From the NCBI GenBank assembly GCA_012518845.1, contig JAAYRJ010000229.1, forward strand, positions 1-42,837: a DNA stretch of 42,837 nt, read 5' to 3'. Source of the stretch: Clostridiaceae bacterium (lineage in GTDB: Bacteria > Bacillota > Clostridia > Saccharofermentanales > DTU023). A program made the translations under genes and the position numbers. The notes beneath the pieces were generated by a model that did not search any database, was not told where the DNA came from, and worked only from the letters and a program-made list of their open reading frames with translations. Shown here one piece after another: positions 17,964-27,194 of the stretch (position 1 is the stretch's first letter; the number at the start of each line of letters is the position of its first letter).

Positions 17964-19545
17964 TGATGAACCTATTATTTTAAATTTAATTGGTTCATTA
18001 ACAAAAAAACTTCGACCTTTTTGGGATGTGACAACTTGTTTAAATGCCACTGAGGCAAAAGAACGGTTATCTAATACAAGATACGATATTCTTTTAACAG
18101 ATATAAACCTGCCTGTTGTTAGCGGTCTTGAACTTGCTAGTTGGTGTAGAAAAGAAATACCTACACTAATCATTGCTATCATATCAGCCTATTCTGAGTT
18201 TGAATTTGCTAGAACAGCAATGAGTTTAGATATCAAACATTATATTCTTAAACCTATAGATGAAGCACAGTACGAAGAAGTACTAACTGATTTAGAACAT
18301 GAATATATTTCTAAGAAAAAGAATATTATTAAGGAAAGCTTAAATAGCTATGTATCGAGCAGATCCAACTACAATTCTCAATCCATAGAAGAAATAATGC
18401 GTGGCTATACATTAATGCCATTGTTAATCAATGTTGGGTCTTTATCAAAAACTTCTTGGATGCAACGAGATACTTTACTCTCGAAAAAAAATTTGTTAGA
18501 AAAAAGCAAAATTGAAAGTTTTTTTAAAGACAAGCTATTTAAAGAACAGTTTTTGTGGTATTTCGAAGGTCCGTTTAGCACAATAATTACAATTGTTGTT
18601 ATACCAAACAACCAACCAAAAATTTCTCCAAATATAGTCAAGCACAAAATTGATGAATGGTTGAATGATCAAAAAAAATTAATCATAGTTATAAGCGATA
18701 AGATGGAATATATTTCCGATATAATGGATTTTCAAAATTTTGTTTTGGCAAGACTGACTCAACATATTCATTTTGAAAAATCTTCTTGCCATTATATTTC
18801 TAAAACTTATATGTCTAATAAATTGCAAAGTGAATTATCCACTGGGTGTGAAATATTAGATGAAAATAAGGGAATGTACATGCAATTTTGGGAAAAAACC
18901 CTTACTCAATTTAAACCAAGTGAAACTCACTGGTTTCAAATAGTTAGACATTGGCAAAATAATAATTATTCACAAGAAATGTGCGAATGTGAGCTTAAGA
19001 ATTTTATTGACATCGGAGAAGCGCAAGCCACGAACATCGGTTATAGAGGTAGATTATTTTATGATATTCATTTAACGTTGCTTAGAAATATAGAAAAAAC
19101 TTTTACTTGGAAATCTTTTGAAAGAAAAACAATCGAAGACATTGAGGTTTTATGTAAAGAGATTAAAGTGTTTGTAGAAGAAAATTTTATTACAAGAGAG
19201 CAACAACTAGTTCAAGACGTTAAGAAATTTATTCATCAGAATTACAAAGAGAAAATAACGAATGAAGATATATCGCAACATTTTTCTTATTCAATAGTCC
19301 ATATAAGTAACATTTTTAAAGAAATATGTGATTGTACACCATTAGACTATTTGAATAATTTTCGCATCAAAAAGGCTAAACATGCTTTGATTTCAAAACG
19401 TGAAATGTCGATTTCTCAAGTAGGCGATTCTTGTGGTTTTTCAGATCCTAGTTATTTCAGTCGAGTTTTTAAAAGAGAAACTGGTATTTCGCCAGACTTT
19501 TTTCGTAAATCTATGATAGATAATGAAAATCAGTCCTTTGATTGA
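17944..19545 (+). CDS. YesN-like response regulator, AraC output
   Basis: A 534-residue transcription factor. The receiver domain has acidic residues at 7-8 (VDDEP), phospho-acceptor Asp53 (LLTDINLP) and Lys103 (ILKPID). A long middle region of unknown function leads to a C-terminal AraC double helix-turn-helix (ISQHFSYSIVHISNIFKE and the GFSDPSYFSRVFKRETG motif). I chose TTG 17944 because GGAAGG lies nine bases upstream; TTG 17938 is too close to it. The start lies inside the kinase gene, so the pair is translationally coupled. Its 3' end overlaps the convergent 19530 gene by 16 bases. It probably activates the CUT1-fucosidase operon. Confidence 0.9.
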   Translation: MKILIVDDEPIILNLIGSLTKKLRPFWDVTTCLNATEAKERLSNTRYDILLTDINLPVVSGLELASWCRKEIPTLIIAIISAYSEFEFARTAMSLDIKHYILKPIDEAQYEEVLTDLEHEYISKKKNIIKESLNSYVSSRSNYNSQSIEEIMRGYTLMPLLINVGSLSKTSWMQRDTLLSKKNLLEKSKIESFFKDKLFKEQFLWYFEGPFSTIITIVVIPNNQPKISPNIVKHKIDEWLNDQKKLIIVISDKMEYISDIMDFQNFVLARLTQHIHFEKSSCHYISKTYMSNKLQSELSTGCEILDENKGMYMQFWEKTLTQFKPSETHWFQIVRHWQNNNYSQEMCECELKNFIDIGEAQATNIGYRGRLFYDIHLTLLRNIEKTFTWKSFERKTIEDIEVLCKEIKVFVEENFITREQQLVQDVKKFIHQNYKEKITNEDISQHFSYSIVHISNIFKEICDCTPLDYLNNFRIKKAKHALISKREMSISQVGDSCGFSDPSYFSRVFKRETGISPDFFRKSMIDNENQSFD

Positions 19546-20399
19546 CCGTTAACCAAGTATGAATAAATGTGAACCAAAGCATTTCTACTCACGATTAAAT
19601 CTTTTATTGTGAAGGCAAACAATAAAATATAAATAAGAGACACCTGAAGAGCATATTTGGGTAACATTATGTACATAGCAAAGGGGATCAAAAATAGGAC
19701 GATGTTAGATAATAAGAAAGCTATTAAATTCTTTGGCAATTGTAGAATTACTAAAATTAAAGCATTTTTAAAAATAGAGGATAGCTTTAAGTCGAACAAG
19801 GTAATCATTTGATACACATAAGGCTGCATCATGATAATAAAAATAAAAAAGATCCCAATAAGGCTAAAGAGCACGGAATTAATTATTGGATTTAAGTTTA
19901 AGTGATTATAAGCATTTATACTTAAGGGGAAAATAAAAAAACATATAATTTGAAGAAGTTGATGGAGTATCGTTGGTTTCCAGTTATTTTTGATTATTTT
20001 TAAGGTGTCATGCAGATAGAAAACATGTTTTCTTGCAAAATGTTTTCTATATGTGGATGATAAAGCTACTTGTACAGGAGTAATACATATAAACAAATTT
20101 CCTATCAAGAAAATTGCCAAAAACAAAACTCTACTAATTATTTCATAAGCATAGGGATCTAGAGAGTCTGAACTTGTTATTTCATTTGCTAAGTTTTGAT
20201 TAGCAACCATATTTGACGGGATAACAGCGGAGAAAAGCCAATTTCCTAAAAAAAATATTAAAATAAATACGGGGAGATTAGATAATGTAAACGAGATATT
20301 GTATTTAATCATTTTCCAGAAGTTAGCAAAATAAGTTTCAGAAACCCCGGCAAATTCTTCTACCTCTTTTTCTTTAGATTTGTTTATTATCTCTTTCAT
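19530..20399 (-). CDS. YesL-like (DUF624) membrane protein
   Basis: A 289-residue protein with about six hydrophobic segments and a charged N-terminus. Features such as ANFWKMIKYNISFTLSNLP and the central TLKIIKNNWKPTI segment fit the DUF624/YesL family, which commonly accompanies YesMN systems and CUT1 transporters in Bacillota; its function is unknown. I chose ATG 20399, seven bases after AGAAGG; an in-frame TTG two codons earlier is too close. A TATAAT lies on the minus strand at 20442-20447 without a good -35. It converges on and overlaps the response regulator gene. Confidence 0.75.
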   Translation of the reverse strand: MKEIINKSKEKEVEEFAGVSETYFANFWKMIKYNISFTLSNLPVFILIFFLGNWLFSAVIPSNMVANQNLANEITSSDSLDPYAYEIISRVLFLAIFLIGNLFICITPVQVALSSTYRKHFARKHVFYLHDTLKIIKNNWKPTILHQLLQIICFFIFPLSINAYNHLNLNPIINSVLFSLIGIFFIFIIMMQPYVYQMITLFDLKLSSIFKNALILVILQLPKNLIAFLLSNIVLFLIPFAMYIMLPKYALQVSLIYILLFAFTIKDLIVSRNALVHIYSYLVNGQSKD

Positions 20400-20603
20400 T
20401 TCCAAGCCTTCTAGTCAGAATTATTTTGAGTAAAACGCATTATTATATTAGCACGGAATTACAATTAAATATTATTTTGTTATGTTTTTGACAAATTTTC
20501 AATGATTTTGTCCTATTTTAGCCATCATTCTTATTGATAAAATAATATTAAAATTAATAGCATAAGACTTTAATGATTATTTGAAAGGTTTAACATTTAT
20601 TTT

Positions 20604-21806
20604 ATGGCAACTTTGAAACTAAAAAACATTAGAAAAGTTTATCCTTTAGAGAGGAAAAAGAAAAAAATTTTTGACAAAAAATCCGATCAGAAAGACATTC
20701 AAAAAACTGAAGATGGCTTTGTTGCAGTTCAAAATTTCAATATAGACATTGCTGACAATGAATTCATCGTCTTAGTGGGTCCGTCTGGCTGTGGTAAATC
20801 AACGACTTTAAGAATGATTGCTGGTCTAGAGGACATTACCGCAGGTGAGCTATACATTGATGATCAATTGGTTAATGATGTAGCACCAAAGGATAGAAAT
20901 ATAGCGATGGTTTTTCAAAATTATGCCCTTTATCCTCACATGACAGTGTTTGAAAACATGGCATTCTCTTTGACATTGCAAAAGGAAGACAAAGATGTCA
21001 TAAGAGAAAAGGTTCAAAACGCTGCTGAGATTTTGGGTGTAACCGAATATTTGGATAGGAAGCCCAAAGCTTTATCTGGTGGGCAAAGACAGAGGGTAGC
21101 AATAGGACGTGCAATTGTACGTAACCCGAAAGTTTTTTTAATGGATGAACCACTTTCTAACTTAGATGCTAAACTGAGAAACCAAATGCGAGCAGAAATC
21201 ATACAGTTACGCGAAAAAATTCAAACAACATTTATATATGTAACACATGATCAGACAGAAGCTATGACTTTAGGCGATAGAATTGTAGTCATGAAAGACG
21301 GATATATTCAACAAATCGGGACTCCGCAAGAAGTTTTTGAGGAACCGACGAATTTGTTTGTCGCAAGTTTTATAGGATCACCTCAGATGAATTTTTTTAA
21401 AGGCTATCTAAAAAAAGAAGGTGAAACATATTTTGTTTCTATCAATGATAAAGATTTTAAACTTGGTGATGAGTGGCAAAAGAATTTAAAAAATAAAAGT
21501 TTTCCGGACAATAAACCAGTTCATGTTGGGGTTAGACCAGAGCATATGTACCTCGTGGACTTAGACGATGATGAACCTTCTTTAAAACTGAGGCTTAAAG
21601 TAAAAGAAATGATGGGGTCATCTTATCATTTGCATTTTTCAGCTCATGACCAAGAAGAGGTAGTGGTAGTAACATCAACCTTTGCTGTCCCTAAAAAAAT
21701 AAGACAAAAGGGTTTATCTATTGGTTCAGAGATGGATGTTATTTTTGACAATCGAATGGTCTATTTATTTGATCCAGAAACAGAATTAAATTTACTTCAT
21801 GTATAA
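20604..21806 (+). CDS. msmX: CUT1 ABC transporter ATPase (MsmX/UgpC-like)
   Basis: This 400-residue ATPase should energise CUT1 importers, most likely the permeases at 12717-14473, which lack an ATPase of their own. Walker A is GPSGCGKST (59-67), signature LSGGQ (157-161), Walker B VFLMDEP, and a C-terminal MOB/TOBE regulatory domain begins near residue 300 ([15 protein letters not shown]). Residues ~15-38 form a Lys/Asp-rich insertion between the first two strands, absent from short MsmX proteins; I recall similar inserts in some clostridial homologues. TTGACA at 20488-20493 may be its -35 box. The transcript ends near the hairpin at 21834-21881. Confidence 0.92.
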   Translation: MATLKLKNIRKVYPLERKKKKIFDKKSDQKDIQKTEDGFVAVQNFNIDIADNEFIVLVGPSGCGKSTTLRMIAGLEDITAGELYIDDQLVNDVAPKDRNIAMVFQNYALYPHMTVFENMAFSLTLQKEDKDVIREKVQNAAEILGVTEYLDRKPKALSGGQRQRVAIGRAIVRNPKVFLMDEPLSNLDAKLRNQMRAEIIQLREKIQTTFIYVTHDQTEAMTLGDRIVVMKDGYIQQIGTPQEVFEEPTNLFVASFIGSPQMNFFKGYLKKEGETYFVSINDKDFKLGDEWQKNLKNKSFPDNKPVHVGVRPEHMYLVDLDDDEPSLKLRLKVKEMMGSSYHLHFSAHDQEEVVVVTSTFAVPKKIRQKGLSIGSEMDVIFDNRMVYLFDPETELNLLHV

Positions 21807-21833
21807 GCTTAAGATATAAATTTACTGTAAAAT

Positions 21834-21881
21834 ATTTTCTAGCTCAAATAGTATTTTGTTTTACTATCTGAGCTAGAAAAT
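21834..21881. terminator. Convergent-gene hairpin (bidirectional)
   Basis: ATTTTCTAGCTCA (21834-21846) pairs perfectly with TGAGCTAGAAAAT (21869-21881); an inner ATAGTA/TACTAT stem extends it. It lies between convergent genes ending at 21806 and 21926. T runs after the stem are weak on both strands. Confidence 0.6.
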
Positions 21882-21925
21882 GAAAATTAATTATGTTATA
21901 TAAGGATCAGACCAAAGAACCAATA

Positions 21926-22945
21926 TTAATCCATGCTTAGCAGTTTACTACCACTCTCAAAGGATTCTTTGCAACGATAAGCAATTCTTGTTGTTGCTGT
22001 TCCATCATATACACTGACTGGTGGAGTACGATCTTCAATAATGCAATCACAAAATTCTGTAATTTCATTAATATAAGCCTGTTGCCAGCGCATCATGAAA
22101 TCTTGATATGCTTCTTGACGAACGCCATGCTCATCATAATAAACATTTAAATCAGGAGTAGGTACGGGTGAAATACGGATAGCACCTTTTGTTCCAATAA
22201 TTTCAGTTTCAACATGTGAACCATGTGGAGCTGCACGTCCTGCAAAAATAAATGCCATGGTATCATCCTTTAGTTGCATGGTACAACTTACATTATCGCC
22301 ATCATTCCAAGAAGCAAATTCCTCAAATTCATAACAACCACCCAATGCCCAGATACGATCAGGTTCGCTTCCGGTTAACCAACGGATCAAATCAATATCG
22401 TGGACTGCCATATCTAAGAATTGTCCACCACTGTGTGGTCCATAGGCGATTGTATTTTCGATGCTTGAAATTGGATCAACTGAATATCCACGAATCAAAA
22501 TAATTCTACCAAGGTCACCATTTTCAATACGTTTTTTTGCATTCATATAGGATGGATCAAAGCGTCTCATAAAACCAAGCATAAACTTTAGATCAGGGTG
22601 TGCTTCTACTGTAGCTTCAGCATCTTTACATGCTTCTACAGTGACTCCAAGAGGTTTTTCACAAAACACGTGCTTACCATTTTCCATAGCAATTTTAATC
22701 TGCTCCGGATGCAAAGAAGAAGGGGAGACGATTACAATAGCATCTAAATCTGGTCTTCTGCACATCTTTTCAAAGTCGATATAAATATTACTTACACCCA
22801 GCTCGTTAGCTACCTTCTTTAGGTTTGCCTCGTCAACATCGCATAGAGCTCCTAATTCTGCATTAGGAATCATAGATGCAATATTTTTTGCATGTTCATA
22901 ACCTAACCGTCCAAGTCCTACTGAACCAATTCTTACTTTTTTCAT
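21926..22945 (-). CDS. Gfo/Idh/MocA dehydrogenase, inositol dehydrogenase-like
   Basis: A 339-residue NAD-dependent oxidoreductase from ATG 22945 (a GTG nine codons earlier has no binding site). The Rossmann motif is GLGRLGYEHA; the active-site Lys lies in FCEKPLG, and the catalytic Asp and His in GGQFLDMAVHDIDLIRWL. It resembles inositol or scyllo-inositol dehydrogenases rather than glucose-fructose oxidoreductase. It is divergent from the second CUT2 transporter, and its promoter carries a LacI-type site directly after the -10 box, so it probably belongs to the regulon of the LacI gene at 27195. The exact polyol substrate is unknown. Confidence 0.88.
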   Translation of the reverse strand: MKKVRIGSVGLGRLGYEHAKNIASMIPNAELGALCDVDEANLKKVANELGVSNIYIDFEKMCRRPDLDAIVIVSPSSLHPEQIKIAMENGKHVFCEKPLGVTVEACKDAEATVEAHPDLKFMLGFMRRFDPSYMNAKKRIENGDLGRIILIRGYSVDPISSIENTIAYGPHSGGQFLDMAVHDIDLIRWLTGSEPDRIWALGGCYEFEEFASWNDGDNVSCTMQLKDDTMAFIFAGRAAPHGSHVETEIIGTKGAIRISPVPTPDLNVYYDEHGVRQEAYQDFMMRWQQAYINEITEFCDCIIEDRTPPVSVYDGTATTRIAYRCKESFESGSKLLSMD

Positions 22946-23041
22946 TTCATTTGTAGCCTTTCTAAAAATCACATTAGACTATGATTTTATTAATACCAAG
23001 ATTGCAGGATTAATAAGTATATTTAGAGATAAAAATATTTT

Positions 23042-23055
23042 CTGCAAACGATCTC
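23042..23055. promoter_or_regulatory. LacI-type operator at the gfo/idh promoter
   Basis: CTGCAAACGATCTC matches the window motif TTGCAAACGATT. It starts five bases after the TATAAT box of the minus-strand promoter, overlapping the expected transcription start, the classic position for a repressor. Confidence 0.5.
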
Positions 23056-23059
23056 TTAA

Positions 23060-23089
23060 ATTATAGCATAAGTAGAAAAAGTGTTACAA
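23060..23089 (-). promoter_or_regulatory. Promoter of the 21926-22945 dehydrogenase
   Basis: On the minus strand TTGTAA (23084-23089) and a perfect TATAAT (23060-23065) are 18 bases apart, with TGC just before the -10. Confidence 0.65.
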
Positions 23090-23194
23090 TAGTTTGTGGT
23101 ATTTACATAAATTAGAGCGAAAAAGATAGTGCTAAATGTATGTAATTAATTAAATTATTGCAAAAAGAATAAAAAAGATGCACCATTTAATTAT

Positions 23195-23208
23195 TTGAAC
23201 GTTTGCAA
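23195..23208. promoter_or_regulatory. LacI-type operator upstream of the second CUT2 operon
   Basis: TTGAACGTTTGCAA; on the minus strand it reads TTGCAAACGTTCAA, close to the other copies of the motif. It lies just upstream of TTGACA (23221-23226). Confidence 0.45.
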
Positions 23209-23308
23209 AATTGAAAAATATTGACAATTATATACTTAAGTTAATAACGAATCATTGATGCAGGCAACTATACTTGTGAATGATTCGTAGGAAATATGGA
23301 GGAAAATT

Positions 23309-24364
23309 ATGAAAAAAAGAAAAATTTTTGCGATTTTATTGTCACTACTGATGGTAGTAAGTTTAGTTGCTGCTTGTGGTGGCGATGATTCAGCAGATGA
23401 TGCTGCTTCAGATTCAGATGATACTGTTGCGGTAGAAGATGCAGATAGTGGTAGCGAAGATGCTGCAGCGGAAGGTGACATTAGTATCAGTGTTATCTTA
23501 AAGACAACAGCTTCAGAATATTGGGGTTATGTTATGGCTGGTGCTTTATCATACATGGATGATAACCCAGATGTATTTGTCGAAGTGGTTGGTGCTGCTA
23601 ATGAAACAGCTTTTGACGAGCAATTAAGTATGATTGAAACTGCTCTTGGCTCCGATGCATATGACGGATTTGTTATTTCTCCACTTCAAGGCGACATGGT
23701 TGCTACAACTATTGAAGGGTCGGATAAGCCAATTATCGCAATTGACACAGATATTCCATCTGACAAAGTGTTGTCATTTGTTGGAACTGGTAATGAAGAA
23801 GCAGCCAAACTTGGAGGTGAGACAGCAGTTGAAGTTGCTGAAGAGCGTGGCTGGGAAGAACTCAAAGCCATTTGTATTACAGGTGTGCAAGGGGATACAA
23901 CTGCTCAAGCTAGAATTGATGGTTACAAGCAAGGGGTAGAGGCAGCAGGTGGAATTTTCTTAGATGAAGAAATTCAATACGCTGATGCTACAACTGATAA
24001 AGCTGTAAACTCTATGGAAGCAATCATGCAAAAGTATCCAGAAGGTATTGCTATGATTTTGTGTAATAATGATGACATGGCTTTAGGTGCTTCACGTGCA
24101 GCTGCAGGTAACGAGGCTTATAAAGATACTGTGTTTGTTGGGTTTGATGGTGTTCAATCAGCTTGTAATGCTATTTTAGCAGGTGAGCAAACATTGTCAG
24201 TTGCTCAAGATGCTTATGGCATGGGATATTTAGCAGTAGAAGCAGCTCATAAAGCTATCATGGGCGAAGAGCTTGATGATTTCATTGACTCTGGTGCTAG
24301 TATGATCACACCTGAGAATGCTCAAGAACAGCTAGATAAATTAAAAGGTTATTTAGGTGAATAA
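23309..24364 (+). CDS. CUT2 sugar/cyclitol-binding lipoprotein (second)
   Basis: This 351-residue RbsB-like binding protein has a lipoprotein signal peptide ending VAAC (Cys23) and a very acidic Asp/Ser/Ala linker to about residue 54. The mature fold begins ISISVILKTTASEYW and contains ISPLQGD, the hinge-region GNEEAAKLGGETAVEVAEERGW, and a C-terminal GFDGVQSACNAILAGE. GGAGG precedes the ATG. It is the first gene of the second CUT2 transporter. A perfect palindromic hairpin follows, so its transcript is probably more abundant than that of the ATPase and permease. Confidence 0.93.
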   Translation: MKKRKIFAILLSLLMVVSLVAACGGDDSADDAASDSDDTVAVEDADSGSEDAAAEGDISISVILKTTASEYWGYVMAGALSYMDDNPDVFVEVVGAANETAFDEQLSMIETALGSDAYDGFVISPLQGDMVATTIEGSDKPIIAIDTDIPSDKVLSFVGTGNEEAAKLGGETAVEVAEERGWEELKAICITGVQGDTTAQARIDGYKQGVEAAGGIFLDEEIQYADATTDKAVNSMEAIMQKYPEGIAMILCNNDDMALGASRAAAGNEAYKDTVFVGFDGVQSACNAILAGEQTLSVAQDAYGMGYLAVEAAHKAIMGEELDDFIDSGASMITPENAQEQLDKLKGYLGE

Positions 24365-24423
24365 TTAATCGTTTAAAAAGTGACAAATTCAAGATTTACT
24401 AAATTGTGAACTAAGTCACGATC

Positions 24424-24453
24424 AAAAGTCGAAAGGAATTCCTTTCGACTTTT
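24424..24453. terminator. Perfect palindromic hairpin inside the second CUT2 operon
   Basis: Thirty bases form a perfect palindrome (AAAAGTCGAAAGGAA at 24424-24438 and its complement at 24439-24453) ending in TTTT on the plus strand. It sits between the binding-protein and ATPase genes and should act as a partial terminator. Confidence 0.75.
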
Positions 24454-24481
24454 ACCTAATGGCGGTTGTTAAGGAGAATAT

Positions 24482-25990
24482 ATGAGCGAATACGTAATCG
24501 AACTAAAAAATGTCACCAAGCGTTTTCCAGGGGTTGTTGCTCTAAGAGATATGAAAATACAAGTAAAACCCGGTGAAATTCATGGTTTAATTGGTGAAAA
24601 TGGAGCAGGCAAATCAACTTTAATTAAGGTAATGACAGGTGTTCATCAGGCTGATGAAGGTGAGATCTATATTGATGGTCAAAAAGTGTCTTTTGCAAAT
24701 CCTAAAGAGTCCTCAGAAGCGGGGGTGGCTTGTGTTTATCAAGAGCTTAACATCGATCGATTGATGAATGTTACTGACAATGTCTTTATGAACAAGTGGA
24801 TTAAGGGGAGTTCCGGTTTACTAGATTATGCTGAGATGGACCGAAGGACTAAAGAAGTTTTGACTGAAATTGGTCAAGATCTCGATCCAAATGAAATAAC
24901 TGGAAAACTCGGAATGGGCCAACAGCAAATGATAGAAATTGCGAAGGCTATTTTAATTGATTCAAAAGTAATCATTATGGATGAACCATCCTCATCCTTA
25001 GGTGAAAAAGAAGTTGAACAACTTTTTAAAGTATGTAGACGGTTGAAGGAGCAAGGCATTGCTATAATCTATGTGTCACATAAATTGGAAGAATTATTTG
25101 AATTATGTGACTGCGTGACCGTTATGCGTGATGGTGAGTATATTTGGACTAAGCCTATTGAAGAAGTAACAAATGATAGTCTGGTGTCTGCAATGGTTGG
25201 TCGTAGCTTAGACAATCAATTTCCAAAAGAATTTGGAGAACGTGGACGTTGTGCTCTGAAGATAGAAAATTTGAGTCAAGTTGGCAGGGTAGATGATGTT
25301 AGCTTTGAAGCTTACGAAGGAGAAATCCTTGGTTTTTCCGGACTAGTTGGCGCAGGTCGAACAGAAACTATGCTTGCTCTCTTTGGATCGGATCCAATTG
25401 ATGGCGGAAAAGTTTATGTCTATGACGAAGAAGTCAATTTTAAAAGTCCACGTGAAGCTATAGAAAAAGGATTGGCACTATTAACAGAAGATCGTAAAGG
25501 GCAAGGATTAGTTTTGGGTCAATCTGTAAAGAGTAATTTAATTTTATCCAGTCTAAGAGAATTTACAGAGGGTGGTCTCTTTCTTCAAGAAGACAAGATT
25601 GAGAAAACGTGTCACGAAAATGTAGACGCTCTTAAAATTAAAACACCAACAATCGAAGAAACAACTGCGAAATTATCTGGTGGTAATCAGCAAAAAGTTG
25701 TTATTGGTAAATGGCTTAATACAGATGCGGATATTTATATTTTTGATGAACCAACAAGAGGAATTGACGTTGGTGCAAAAGTTGAAGTCTATAATATAAT
25801 GAATAATCTAGTGAAACAAGGTAAATGTGTAATTATGGTCTCTTCTGAAATGCCTGAGATTTTAGGTATGAGTGATCGTGTAGTTGTTATGAGAGAAGGA
25901 AGAATTACAGCAACTATCGAAAGAGACAGTAAACATTTTAATCAAGAAAGCATTATGCAAGCGGCATGGGGAGGCTCGTTAGATGACTAA
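24482..25990 (+). CDS. CUT2 ABC transporter ATPase (RbsA-like, second)
   Basis: A 502-residue double ATPase with Walker A GENGAGKST (38-46), signature-like LGMGQQQMIEIAKA and VIIMDEPSSSL in the first half, and the second-half motifs GLVGAGRTE, LSGGNQQKVVIGKW and FDEPTRGIDVGAKVE. It pairs with the permease whose start overlaps its last eight bases. AAGGAG precedes the ATG. Length and motifs are those of RbsA/MglA-type importers. Inositol-related genes on both sides suggest a cyclitol cargo. Confidence 0.93.
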   Translation: MSEYVIELKNVTKRFPGVVALRDMKIQVKPGEIHGLIGENGAGKSTLIKVMTGVHQADEGEIYIDGQKVSFANPKESSEAGVACVYQELNIDRLMNVTDNVFMNKWIKGSSGLLDYAEMDRRTKEVLTEIGQDLDPNEITGKLGMGQQQMIEIAKAILIDSKVIIMDEPSSSLGEKEVEQLFKVCRRLKEQGIAIIYVSHKLEELFELCDCVTVMRDGEYIWTKPIEEVTNDSLVSAMVGRSLDNQFPKEFGERGRCALKIENLSQVGRVDDVSFEAYEGEILGFSGLVGAGRTETMLALFGSDPIDGGKVYVYDEEVNFKSPREAIEKGLALLTEDRKGQGLVLGQSVKSNLILSSLREFTEGGLFLQEDKIEKTCHENVDALKIKTPTIEETTAKLSGGNQQKVVIGKWLNTDADIYIFDEPTRGIDVGAKVEVYNIMNNLVKQGKCVIMVSSEMPEILGMSDRVVVMREGRITATIERDSKHFNQESIMQAAWGGSLDD

Positions 25991-26981
25991 GGAAAAATCA
26001 AGAGGAAATATTTTATCGAAATTTGGTACAGTTATAGCTTTGATACTATTGTGTGTTATTCTCGCTATTTTGACACCTAATTTCTTGAAAGTATCAAACT
26101 TAATGAATGTTTTGAAGCAAACAGCAGTAAATGCGATTATAGCAACAGGGATGTTAGTTTGCTTAATTACTGGTGGTATCGATCTTTCGGTTGGTGCAAA
26201 TGCGGTCACTGTCACATGTCTTATTGGCTTACTACATACAAGAGGTGTTAGCAATGTTTTTGTATTAGTAGCTGCAGCCTTAGCCTGTGGAACTTTTATT
26301 GGATACATAAATGGTTCATTGTTAACTAAATTACGCTTACCACATCCGTTTGTTTCTACTCTTGGTATGAAAAACATATTAGCCGGTGTAGCCTTGCTAT
26401 TAGTTAATTCCAAGATGGTTTCTGGTTTTGGTCCTGGAATAAGCTGGTTAGGATCTGCATCATTGTTTACAAGTGGAAGCTTTCCAGGTGTTCCTGCAAG
26501 TTTTTTGCTAGTTATAATCGTTTTTGTTTTAATGCAAATTTTCTTAACCAAAACTCCTTTAGGCCGTTCTATTTATAGTGTTGGTGGTAATAGAGAAGCT
26601 GCTCGTCTTTCAGGAATTAACTCTGATAATGTTTTAACTTTTGCTTATACTTTGTCAGGGTTCATGTGTGCAATTGCTGGTATTATTTTGATTGGTCGTG
26701 GTGGTATTGCAAATGGTGCTAATGCTATTCAACCTTATGACACAGACGCAATTGCTGCTTGTATCATTGGTGGTGCTTCATTTGCAGGTGGTAAAGGTGA
26801 TATGAAGGGTACTATGATTGGTTCTTTGATTATTGCTGTTTTAAGAAATGGATTGACACTCCTTGCTGCATCTGGTGCGATCCAAAACGTTGTAATTGGT
26901 TCTGTAATTATTCTTGCAGTATATATTGATGTTGTTAGAGAAAGACTTGAAGCGGAACGTTTACGCCTAGCTTCGAAATAA
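25983..26981 (+). CDS. CUT2 ABC transporter permease (RbsC-like, second)
   Basis: This 332-residue membrane channel protein of the RbsC family has landmarks LITGGIDLSVGANAVTVT, the cytoplasmic loop YSVGGNREAARLSGI, and ACIIGGASFAGGKGDMKGT. The start overlaps the ATPase gene by eight bases and uses GGGGAGG as ribosome binding site. The C-terminus is a charged tail (RERLEAERLRLASK). It is the last intact gene before a decayed iolG remnant. Confidence 0.93.
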   Translation: MTKEKSRGNILSKFGTVIALILLCVILAILTPNFLKVSNLMNVLKQTAVNAIIATGMLVCLITGGIDLSVGANAVTVTCLIGLLHTRGVSNVFVLVAAALACGTFIGYINGSLLTKLRLPHPFVSTLGMKNILAGVALLLVNSKMVSGFGPGISWLGSASLFTSGSFPGVPASFLLVIIVFVLMQIFLTKTPLGRSIYSVGGNREAARLSGINSDNVLTFAYTLSGFMCAIAGIILIGRGGIANGANAIQPYDTDAIAACIIGGASFAGGKGDMKGTMIGSLIIAVLRNGLTLLAASGAIQNVVIGSVIILAVYIDVVRERLEAERLRLASK

Positions 26982-27010
26982 TAAGTAATAATTAGCAATT
27001 TAGTAATTGT

Positions 27011-27105
27011 AAGAAGAAAATAACAAAAGTATAAATTACGGTACCATTGGTACAGAAAGAACTGGACGTCTCCATATAGAAGTTATGGAGGTGTCCATAT
27101 TCTTC
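27011..27105 (+). pseudogene. Decayed 5' end of an iolG gene
   Basis: From about 27034 the frame reads N-Y-G-T-I-G-T-E-R-T-G-R-L-H-I-E, matching the intact IolG N-termini (G-V-I-G-T-G-R-I-G-K-L-H-I-E). The DNA also matches: AAGTATAAATT versus AAGTTTAAATT, then CGGTAnnATTGGTAC, and a GA-rich stretch where the ribosome binding site lies in the intact copy. The ATG has become ATA or been lost and one base is inserted. Similarity fades near 27105, so only ~27 codons remain. A 13-bp hairpin with two G-U pairs (27063-27075/27085-27097) falls inside it and could now terminate the transporter transcript. Confidence 0.7.
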
Positions 27106-27194
27106 TAAAAAATCTATGTATTACCATTTTCAGACAATTTAGAAGCTATGTTCTGCCAAAGTTAATTTCAATAATAAATAATGGAAGCGGGTGT

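Larger units (their letters stand above)
22946..23308. promoter_or_regulatory. Divergent control region of the second CUT2 locus
   Basis: This 363-base gap holds a strong minus-strand promoter (23060-23089), an operator-like site just after it (23042-23055), a second copy of the motif in the other orientation (23195-23208), and TTGACA at 23221-23226 for the plus strand, whose -10 is unclear (TAATAA after 15 bases). A 10-bp perfect inverted repeat (ACGAATCATT 23247-23256, AATGATTCGT 23279-23288) then lies in the transporter leader, close to the ribosome binding site. Confidence 0.6.

Noticed and set aside
24424-24453. Perfect palindrome as a recombination or attachment site
   Set aside because: No partner copy or integrase; position and the T end fit a transcription hairpin.
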